Assembly: GCF_027580225.2 (NCBI RefSeq)
Contig: NC_073348.2
Span: 23,938,001 to 24,002,000 of the forward strand
Length of the DNA: 64,000 nt
Reading direction: 5' to 3'
Origin: Misgurnus anguillicaudatus
Lineage: Eukaryota > Chordata > Actinopteri > Cypriniformes > Cobitidae
This document shows, one piece after another, positions 33,957 to 44,201 of this stretch. A model generated the notes under the pieces. That model was not told the DNA's origin and ran no database searches. It saw nothing but the letters and a program-made list of their open reading frames with translations. Every line of letters starts with the position of its first letter. The first letter of the stretch is position 1. The translations under genes and the position numbers were made by a program.

Positions 33957-36347
33957 ATGGAGTCCGGAGGAAAAGGCTGGGTGTATTGTTGGCTATTCTA
34001 CACAGTATGCGCGCTTTCTTTATTTGCGACTGAAGTGACTGGACAGATTCGTTATTCTATACCCGAGGAAATGGCAGTGGGCTCGATTGTTGGAAATATC
34101 GCCTCGGACCTTGGACTTGAAACGAAAAGACTGATTTCAGGGAAAGCTCGTGTGTTTACCGCGGATAGCAGTGAGTACATTGGACTGGACAAAGAGAACG
34201 GACATCTGGTTATTAAGAATAAAATAGACAGAGAGGAATTATGTGGAGAGATATCCGCCTGTAGTTTCAGTTTTGATATTATTTTGGATAACCCAATGGA
34301 GCTTCATCGTGTTACAGTTGACATACAAGACATCAATGATAACAGCCCCGTATTTCCGAAATCTAAATTAGATCAAGAAATTAATGAATTAGCGGTATCG
34401 GGCGCGCGCTTCCCATTGGAGAGCGCAATAGATTTAGACGTGGGAGTGAATACACTACAGAAATATACTCTTCATCCCACCGATCATTTTAAACTAAATG
34501 TGCAGAATGCTGAAGATGGTAGCAAAAACGTCGAGATGATTCTTCATTCTCCATTAGACAGAGAGAAAGAAAAGCATCATAAATTAATACTGACGGCTTT
34601 CGATGGTGGAAAACCACAAAGATCTGCGACTGTGCAGATAAATATTATTGTTCTTGATGGCAATGACAATGCGCCCGTGTTTAGCAAATCGCCATATAAA
34701 GCATCAGTGATCGAAAATGCAGCTAAAGGTACAGTCGTTACAACAGTGAGTGCGACAGATGCTGACGAGTCAAGTGGTGTACAGTATTATTTTGAGCACG
34801 CGACCTCTGCAGTTAAAGCTTTGTTCTCCATTGACGCGGATTCTGGTGAGGTTAGAGTTATAGGTGACATAGATTATGAAAAACACAAACAGTTCAAAAT
34901 CAAAGTCAAAGCTAAAGATCACGGAGATTTGACTGACTTGAGCGACATAATTATTGATGTCATTGATGTAAACGACAACATTCCAAAAATTACAATAATG
35001 TCTTTCACCAGTTCTCTATCTGAAGATGCAGCACCTGGCACTGTTATAGCAATGTTAAACGTTCAAGATCTAGACTCAGGAGACAACAGTAAGATTTCTT
35101 GCTCTATAGATCTGAACTCTCCATTTAAAATAGTATCCTCGTTGACTAATTATTACAACCTGGTGACAGATTCAGAATTAGACAGGGAACAGACAGCAGA
35201 GTATAATATCACTATAACCGCTGTTGATGGAGGTAACCCAGCTCTGTCAAGTAAAGAGATTTTGAGACTGAAGATATCTGATGTGAATGATCACGCACCT
35301 CAGTTTGAGCAGGAATCATATAATGCTTTTATAGCTGAAAATAACCCACCATCTACAACTATTCTGTCTGTGAAAGCAGAGGACATGGACTCAGGGCCAA
35401 ATGCAAAGATTTCCTATTTCCTTATTGATGGAGATTTGAACGGATCACCTCTGTCATCTTACATTTCCATAAATTCAGAAAGTGGTGTGATCTATGCAGT
35501 GAAATCTTTTGATTATGAACAACTGAAATCATTCAAAATGCAAGTTAAAGCTCAAGATGGAGGCTCACCGCCTTTATCCAACAATGTGACTCTTAACATC
35601 TTCATTCAAGATCAGAATGACAACGCTCCTCAGGTTCTGTATCCTGTACAAACTGGTGGTTCTGTGGTGGCTGAGATTGTGCCTCGTTCTGCAGATGTTG
35701 GTTATCTCGTCACTAAAGTTGTGGCTGTTGATGTGGACTCTGGACAGAATTCGTGGCTCTCATATAAACTACAGAAAGCTACAGACAGAGCGCTGTTTGA
35801 AGTGGGTTTACAGAATGGAGAAATAAGAACTGTGCGACAGGTGACTGATAAAGATGCTGTGAAACAAAAACTCACTGTTGTTGTTGAAGATAACGGACAG
35901 CCCTCACGCTCAGCTGTGGTCTCCATTAATGTGGCAGTTGCTGATAATTTTCCTGAAGTGCTTTCAGAATTCACAGACTTTACTCATGAAAAGGAATACA
36001 ACAACGATCTGACTTTTTATTTAATTTTGGCTCTTGCAGTAGTTTCACTGCTCTTTATAGTCTCAATTATTGCAATAATTTCCGTGAAAATCTACAGATG
36101 GAGGCAAAATAAGTTATTTTATAAATCTGGAGCAAATCTACCTGTAATTCCATATTATCCACCAGTTTATGCGGACGGCACATTACAGCATGTATATAAT
36201 TATGAAATGTGCGGCACCACTGACTCAAGGATGAGTGATGTAAAGTTTGTCAGGCCCTACAGTCAGAACACACTCATGAGCCAAAGTCATATCGGGACAG
36301 TACAGAGAGAACAGAAGATACAAGAGAATGATGACATTAATTCAGAG
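33957..36347 (+). CDS. V9: protocadherin variable exon, subgroup II
   Basis: This complete variable exon has 797 codons, one fewer than V8, through loss of an Asp in EC3 (ESSGVQYYF where the paralogues have ESSDGVQYYF), an in-frame 3-base deletion. In EC5 it has MDSGPNAKISYF where the other five have MDWGQNAKISYF, changing a tryptophan otherwise invariant in subgroup II. The EC2/EC3 linker is DGNDN and the EC4/EC5 linker DVNDH; EC1 has CGEISAC. Membrane helix, tail and GAG|GTGAGA donor are standard for the subgroup. It is expected to be functional. Confidence 0.92.
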
Positions 36348-37693
36348 GTGAGAACTTTAAATGACTCTGTTTTGATAATTCAAAAACATCTCAGATTTTT
36401 TTCTGAGGATTATTAAGGAAAGGCTGTTAGAGATGTGTGCTCTTTGGTGTTGCTCAGTGACAAAACCAGACACATTAGTTCAGGCACTTATAAGTAAAAG
36501 TAGTTAGTTTTTTTCACATGCAACAATTAACTGTTTTATTAAATGTTAAACAAAAATGTTGCAAACACTCACTGATGGGAAACATGATACCTTAGGAGCC
36601 AGGTGTTTGTAAACTTTTAAAGAGGATGACATGTGTAAATTGTTGTTATTCTGTCTTCTGAGAAACATGTAAATATAGTGTGAAGGGCATTGATCAACAA
36701 AGATCTTGAATCAAAATTATAACAATTGACACAGAGCATCCAGCTCAGAGTTTTAAATACAGATTGCTTTTAATAAGTTGTGATGCCTTCTTGAGCATAT
36801 GAATGTTTGCTGTGTATTAGATCCTCAGAGTGTCTCAGTATGAAACAATACATTTTAACATCATACTGTAGGAAATGGCTTGGATATGCTGAAGTGCAGG
36901 ACCTAACATATTTGTCTGGTGAACATTGAGCTGTTTAATGGCTCAAGACAAACAAAGCACTCATGAACAACTATCACAAAACATAAAAATTTATTATGAT
37001 TATCTGCGTAAAATCACATTCTGTTATTGTGAGTCTCAGACAATATGTAAAAATCAGTTATGTGAAATATCTTGTTCAAAGCAAATCTTAAAAAAAAAAT
37101 ACTTTTATAATTAATAATTGTTTTAAAAAATTAACATTTTGCAGATTCTGCAAAGTATGTATGCATGTGACTTAGAAGAAGTAAGTGTTTGTGTATAAAC
37201 ATGGTGGTTAGGTCAGAGCACTAGCAAAAAGACCTGATACTGAACAATTACAATATACATTACATTTTGTCATGCTTGTGTAGCCTAAGAATAGTATAAT
37301 AATCATACACAACATTTTTGTTACTTTTTATTCATATTACTCATGCTTATGCTGAGGTTTGCACGCTACATACAATGTTTACCTTTTTTAGATCTTTTAT
37401 AATTTGTTTAAAATAAGTGATAATTCTGCACTGCTATATTTCGACTCTAAGTGCCGCTATTCAACCTTTGTATCCTTATGGTGGCGTTGTTATCCATCCC
37501 TTTAACAAAACCCGTAGCATGATTCATACATTATCAACGGCGACACTGGATGCTACATAGAGACGAACACATCGCTTTTCAACTTCGTCTCCAGATTCAT
37601 TAAACCCGGATGAAACAGTTTGGTTGAAATATTTTATATAATTCATCATATATCTTGTTTTCATTGCCTCTGCTCCATCTTTGTTGTGCAAAA
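36348..37693. other. Intergenic/intronic interval V9-V10
   Basis: This is a shortened unit of 1.35 kb. It retains the conserved block around 36870-36950 (GTGCAGGACCTAACATATTT then GTCTGGTGAACA) but lacks the middle part of the V6-V9 units and any RE1-like site. It carries the altered V10 CSE-like motif and leader. Confidence 0.65.
37443..37466 (+). promoter_or_regulatory. CSE-like promoter element of V10 with altered core
   Basis: GACTCTAAGTGCCGCTATTC differs from all other copies by A for G after CGCT. It is 251 bases before the V10 ATG. Whether this base is part of the CTCF contact in fish cannot be told from sequence. Confidence 0.8.
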
Positions 37694-40087
37694 ATGGAGT
37701 CCGGAGGAAAAGGCTGGGTGTATGGTTCGCTATTCTATGCAATGTGCGTGCTTTCTTTATTTGCGACTGAAGTGACTGGACAGATTCGTTATTCAATACC
37801 CGAGGAAATGGCAGTGGGCTCGATTGTTGGAAATATCGCCTCGGACCTTGGACTTGAACTGAAAAGACTGATTTCAGGCAAAGCGCGCGTGTTTACCCCG
37901 GATAGCAGTGAGTACATTGGACTGGACAAAGAGAACGGACATCTGGTTATTAAGAATAAAATAGACAGAGAGGAATTATGTGGAGAGATATCCGCCTGTA
38001 GTCTCAGTTTTGATGTTATTTTGGATAATCCGATAGTGTTTTATCGCGTTACAGTTGATATACAAGACATCAATGATAACAGCCCCGTATTTCCGAAATC
38101 TAAACTAGATCAAGAAATTAATGAATTAGCGGTACTGGGTGCGCGCTTTCCATTAGAGAGCGCAGTAGATGCAGACGTGGGAGTGAATACACTACAGAAA
38201 TATACTCTTCATCCCACCGATCATTTTAAACTAAATGTTCAGAGCGGTGCTGGTGGTAGCAAACACGTCGAAATGATTCTTCATTCTCAATTAGACAGAG
38301 AAAAACAGAAATATCATAATTTAATCCTAACGGCTTTTGATGGTGGTAAACCACAAAGATCTGCGACTGTGCAGATAAATATTGTTGTTCTTGATGTAAA
38401 TGACAATGCGCCTGTGTTTAGCCAATCGTCATATAAAACATCAGTTGTTGAAAATGCAGCTAAAGGTACAGTCGTTACAACAGTAAGTGCGACAGATGCT
38501 GACGAGTCAAGTGATGGTGTTCAGTATTATTTTGATCACGCGACCTCTGCAGTTAAAGCTTTGTTCTCCATTGACGCGGATTCTGGTGAGGTTAGAGTTA
38601 TAGGTGACATAGATTATGAAAAACACAAACAGTTTACATTTAAAGTCAAAGCTAAAGATCAAGGCGGATTGACTGACTCGAGTGAGATCATTATTGATGT
38701 CATTGATGTAAATGATAACAAACCAAAAATTACAATAATGTCTTTCTCCAGTTCTGTATCTGAAGATGCAGCTCCTGGCACTGTTATAGCAATGTTAAAT
38801 GTTCAAGATCTAGACTCAGGTGACAACAGTAAGATTTCTTGCTCTATTGATCTGAACTCTCCATTTAAAATCGTATCCTCATTGACTAATTATTACAACC
38901 TGGTGACAGATTCAGAATTAGACAGGGAACAGACAGCAGAGTATAATATCACTATAACTGCTGTTGATGGAGGTAACCCAGCTCTGTCAAGTAAAGAGAT
39001 TTTGAGACTGAAGATATCTGATGTGAATGATCACGCACCTCAGTTTGAGCAGGAATCATATAATGCTTTTATAGCTGAAAATAACCCACCATCTACAACT
39101 ATTCTGTCTGTGAAAGCAGAGGACATGGACTGGGGGCAAAATGCCAAGATTTCTTATTTCCTTATTGATGGAGATTTAAATGGATCACCTCTGTCATCTT
39201 ACATTTCCATAAATTCAGAGAGTGGTGTGATCTATGCAGTAAAATCTTTTGATTATGAACAACTGAAATCATTCAAAATGCAAGTTAAAGCTCAAGATGG
39301 AGGCTCACCGCCTTTATCCAACAATGTGACTCTTAACATCTTCATTCAAGATCAGAATGACAACGCTCCTCAGGTTCTGTATCCTGTACAAACTGGTGGT
39401 TCTGTGGTGGCTGAGATTGTGCCTCGTTCTGCAGATGTTGGTTATCTCGTCACTAAAGTGGTGGCTGTTGATGTGGACTCTGGACAGAATTCGTGGCTCT
39501 CATATAAACTACAGAAAGCTACAGACAGAGCGCTGTTTGAAGTGGGTTTACAGAATGGAGAAATAAGAACTGTTCGACAGGTGACTGATAAAGATGCTGT
39601 GAAACAAAAACTCACTGTTGTTGTTGAAGATAACGGACAGCCCTCACGCTCAGCTGTGGTCTCCATTAATGTGGCAGTTGCTGATAATTTTCCTGAAGTG
39701 CTCTCAGAATTCACAGACTTTACTCATGAAAAGGAATACAACAACGATCTGACTTTTTATTTAATTTTGGCTCTTGCAGTAGTTTCACTGCTCTTTATAG
39801 TTTCAATTATTGCAATCATTTCTGTGAAAATCTACAGATGGAGGCAAAATAAGTTATTTTATAAATCTGGAGCAAATCTACCTGTAATTCCATATTACCC
39901 ACCAGTTTATGCTGACGGCACATTACAGCATGTGTATAATTATGAAATGTGCGGCACCACTGACTCAAGGATGAGTGATGTGAAGTTTGTCAGGCCCTAC
40001 AGTCAGAACACACTCGTGAGCCAGAGTCATATGGGGACAGTACAGAGAGAACAGAATGAACAGAAGATTGATGACATGATTTTAGAG
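37694..40087 (+). CDS. V10: protocadherin variable exon, last of subgroup II
   Basis: This complete variable exon has 798 codons, starting MESGGKGWVYGS. It has six EC domains with CGEISAC in EC1, an EC2 loop QSGAGGSKHVEM shared with V6, a DVNDH EC4/EC5 linker, and the standard membrane helix. The last tail residues, QREQNEQKIDDMILE, depart from V5-V9 and resemble V4. The exon ends at GAG|GTGAGA. The frame extends upstream only to a TTG, so the conserved MESGGKGW start is used. It is followed by the longest gene-free interval of the window. Confidence 0.92.
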
Positions 40088-43000
40088 GTGAGATTGACTT
40101 TAACTGGCTTGTCGTAGAAGAAAGAGTTTGCTAAAATCTATAATTTTCTATTCCTTTATTTATTTATTTTTTATTTTTGTATGTGTCTTATGCACATTAC
40201 TTGCTTCACCTTCTGTTTTAGTGTATTATCAGGAACTATCAATACAGACTTTCAAACCTTCTTTACTGTTAACTTTAGAAACAATTAAGAATTTTGTATT
40301 TTAGTATCGATTTAGAATTTAGTAACATGGAATGCTACAATATATTGTAATGACAAAGAATGTTTGCAAATCTGTATTGATATACTTCCTTGTTAATTTA
40401 ATAACTTAATTAATACACATCTTAAAACAGGAAGGAAAACTTTAGTTCCTTACAGATGTTAGTGTTAGTTCATGTTCCCCCTACAGAGACGGAGAGAGAG
40501 AAGGCTCAAACGCTACACAATATTAATACAGCTTTTACTGGTACTTTTTCTTGTACAAATGATCTTGCATAGGTTCATATTAAGTCATGGCTCAGAGATT
40601 GGCTAGTTTATGTGTTCGCAGTGTAGGAGTCTGTTACTGTCAAATGTTTTCTAGAAGGAATTTGCCTGATAGATCAAATTCTTTTTAGTTTTGCCTGCGT
40701 CATTTAGTAATTTTACCAAATCCTACTGTCCAGCTGAATTGCCCCATACCATGAGACCACTTTCTGTCATTTAAAATAAAACAAATGAAAAAAATCATCC
40801 TCATTTAAAACATAAAACCTGTGTCAATCTCTTATTAAGGTTTAGCATTATATCGTACATATTCAATACAAAGTTTTACTGTTTGGCTTTTTTCATACCG
40901 TCAAAGCAGTCTCTTTGTCTTCATGTCCCGATTGGAAACTCAGCACAGTGAGCTCTTGTCCATTAAGATGTTAGTATAAAGACTCTTACAGTCACTACAC
41001 CACAACTGCAGGGTCTATACATGAGAGAGAAACTAGCAAAACCCCTGCATCAGTCTATAGCTGCCTTAATTTAGTTACTCATTGTATAAATTTACTGTAA
41101 AAATGTATATACTGTACCCAAATCATCCGGCAGATAAATAAAGAGGACATAAGCATATGTATTGTATTGTACATCTGTGAATACATGACAAAACAAACAG
41201 TCTGGTAGTGGGATCTTTGCAGATATCTGAAGCATCATTTAGTACCAAATCTGTGTCACGGTCAAAACACTAATCCTCTCTTTCTCTCTGAGGTCTATAG
41301 CCTGCTCATAAATATGTCATTTATTTTAGGAAATGTGGAGTGTGAGTCTGAAAGATCCCTCTATGTTCTTTACTGTATTGCATTTATAAATCTTCAGTGT
41401 TGTTGATAAAAAAAAATTAGGGTTTAAAATGATAGCTAAGGTCTCCAATAAAGACTGTGTCAAATGCAGAATTACATATTTTTAGTCATAATGAGACTAT
41501 GAGATGTTTTCTTTTATAAAATTGTGTCTTACTACTTAGTGATAGTTGCAAATGGCCTACAACAACATTTGGATGGTTAAGCTAGAATCACAGGATGTTG
41601 CAGCTCTGAGCTGCTGGTGTTGACACTCATGCAGGGGGAGGAAGGAGGGGCTTTCTCTCTCTGCAGTGAGATTCTTTGTCCTGTATTTGCCTTCTCAAAT
41701 CTGCCTGTGTCTCTGCAAATGTACCAGGGATTGCACAGAAACATTAATAGGTTACATATGCCTTTATGAAGCTTGTAAATGCGCTTTGTCAAATCTTATT
41801 AATTTTGATCTTTTTTTATTAGCTCATATTTGTAGATTTTAGATATTTGGAACATACCTAAATGTTTGTACATGTTTAAAAGAAAAATGAGTATTTGTCT
41901 GTATTCATCACTTTGCTTGGAGAGGTTGAACAGCCTACACCACCTACATATATGCATGTCGATACTTTCTTTCTCATGTAACACATTCACACTACTCCCT
42001 TGACAATGTGTGTTTCCATGACAACAAGCAGAGTCACAGACGATTCCATTTACTTGTTAGAGGGGCATGGTGGGCTTTCCCATTTTATGCTGAGGAGAGT
42101 CAAGGATTCAATAAATGTGCTTTTATATCTTACTGCTTCTCCCATGCTCCCTCTTGTGCTCAGTAGGGGAGTAAGACATATCAGTTTGTTTGTTTTTTAA
42201 GTAGTTCATTTTGCAAAATTACCACTGGTAAAATAATTGATTTTGGTTTTATGATTACATATTCACAGATATAAATATTCCTTCAAATGCAGCAGTTATA
42301 AAAGAAAGAAAAACACTTCCTGCTTCCAAAAGTTTACTGTGCATCATATTATATGATATATTTAATACACTGTTATTCAAATGTGTTTCTGAATGAAACA
42401 ATATATTCATATATTAGGTGAATACAGCAATATAATCAGAATACTAACCATATTTTTTCTTCTCTTTTGTCATGCACATCCTACCTCTGTTTTCTGCTAA
42501 CAAGGTAAGAGCAAATTATTTTTATTATTAGTTTATGTATTCAATAAATGTGCTAATTTAAAGAGGTCAGCACTCACCTCTGCAGGTGCATTGTTTTAAT
42601 TATTGGCCAACTAAACAATTACAAAGTATTTTTATTATGCATTTGTTAAATCACATTACATTAGTAATCCATGCTACTGTCCATGTGTTTACATAAAAAT
42701 GTATTTTTATCATATCATGATGGGGGCCTTTTACTTTTAAGTGTTTTTAAATCAAAACACACTACTTTAATTTTGATACAAAAATATTTTTTTACATATA
42801 CTTCTACTAAATGAAATGTATGTCATGAGAATGGATCAATATTTATTGTTATCATACTTTGTGAAAAGAAGCCCATTTGTTCAATGTGTTAACGAGATTT
42901 AAAACAATATTAAGATTATACAAGGTCCATTACAAACTGGCACTCCAAGAGAAAAACAAATTGTTAAAACAAACTATTGCTTTTTTAACCTTAAGTTGGT

Positions 43001-43393
43001 TTACAGTAATTTACCAAGAAACCTAAATTAACACTGTAAACTTCTTAAACATAACTATTGTATTAACAAATCTCTTAACTGCATTGGAGTTGTTTTTCAA
43101 ATGATGTATACAACTTTCTGTCAAAAATGATCAGAATTATAATGCAGAGTTCAAGGTAAGTGCATCTTTTTGTTCGAGACATTTTGAGGAATGTGGGATA
43201 AAAAAAATCACGTTTTCATCTGCTTCAAACTAATTTCATAAGACATGCAATATATTTGACCATAAGATTTATTTAGCAACACGATAAAACTGCCTGTACT
43301 GTACTGTAGCAAGAATTGAGAGCATGTAAATTTCCATGTCTCTCTCTCATAAGAGAACACTCGAGTGTAGGTGCTGAATCTGGCCGCCTGTGT

Positions 43394-43420
43394 GGCGCTG
43401 TTCACCCGCGTGGTGCTGAA
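43394..43420 (-). promoter_or_regulatory. RE1/NRSE-like site on the minus strand, 8-base spacer
   Basis: Read on the minus strand, TTCAGCACC (perfect) and GAACAGCGCC (one mismatch) flank ACGCGGGT. An extra left half-site (GGTGCTGAA on the plus strand) lies at 43370-43378. It is the only minus-strand RE1 I found and sits about 780 bases before V11. Confidence 0.65.
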
Positions 43421-43956
43421 ATGCTCAGATCACTCTGCAGCTGCTCGTCTGTAATCTCTCCTCTCCCTCGCTCATGTTTGGGTCCTTTGTTGCAACAGAA
43501 TCATGCAGTATTGTACTGATACATATACATTTTAGTAATAGCCTACGACAATAATTGTAATGCCATTGCTTTAAAAAAAAAAAATAATGCTTTGATTAGT
43601 AATTACAGCCCATAAATGAATTTAATGCAGATATTAAAATGAAGAAGGATAATTTAGCCTTCAGCTATATCCCCCCACTCACACATTGTCAAACACTGCG
43701 GAGAGTGCAGCGCTTCTCTTTGTTGCCACATGACGGCACATTTTAAAAAAAACAATTCTTTCTGAAAACAATACATCTCTCTATAGTATTAAAACAAGTG
43801 CAACGATAAAAATAATTACGACATATTAATAATAATTATTATTATTAAATATTATTAATAATTGTATTAAATTATTAATTTAACAACTAGACCTCTTAAT
43901 CTCTTTCCTTTCCCTTTTATTTCTCTTATGGCGCCTTTAAGATATTCAGAGTGCTG

Positions 43957-44028
43957 GATTGGCTAAAGTGAGACACACAGTCGACCAATGAGAATAAGAC
44001 TTGGACAAAGAGATCCACTCCCTCCCCA
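43957..44028 (+). promoter_or_regulatory. Subgroup III promoter module of V11
   Basis: GATTGG (43957) and CCAAT (43985) precede GACAAAGAGATCCACTCCCT (44004 onward) and CCCC. The same arrangement occurs before V13-V16. The last motif starts about 200 bases before the ATG. Confidence 0.75.
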
Positions 44029-44201
44029 CAGTTGTTCCTTCTGAGCTCTGAGCATAGAGAAAGCGTGATTTAGGCTACTCATTTTTTTTAACAAAAGGAC
44101 CACTCGCGCTAAATGGAAATGTCATGGATATACTGTTTAAAAATATGTCGTTGTAAATATTTTGAATGTTTGGATAAAACGTCAAGAGCTTGAATGTAGC
44201 G

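Larger units (their letters stand above)
40088..44201. other. Gene-free interval between subgroups II and III
   Basis: This is 4.1 kb without a protocadherin exon or any recognisable gene. It has no sequence obviously shared with the subgroup II units beyond the splice donor of V10. It contains a minus-strand RE1-like site (43394), short AT-rich runs (43830-43880) and, at the end, the subgroup III promoter of V11. Small open frames at 41577-41990 (minus) and 43316-43519 (plus) have no domain I recognise. A pyrimidine tract followed by AACAAGGTAAGAG near 42465-42512 looks splice-site-like but is isolated. Confidence 0.65.

Noticed and set aside
39442..39714. A 90-codon minus-strand open frame in EC6 that recurs in V4-V10
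   Set aside because: It is the antisense shadow of the conserved EC6 sequence; its repetition follows from that conservation, not from a gene.
40920..40965. An RE1-like half-site (CTCAGCACAG ... CTTGTCC)
   Set aside because: Only part of one half matches, and the right half is absent.
42465..42512. A possible small exon or splice site (pyrimidine tract and AACAAG|GTAAGAG)
   Set aside because: There is no convincing acceptor-bounded coding exon or protocadherin similarity; kept only as a remark on the gap.
43316..43519. A 67-codon open frame in the GC-rich part of the gap
   Set aside because: It has no recognisable domain, and the base composition is explained by the RE1-like site it overlaps.
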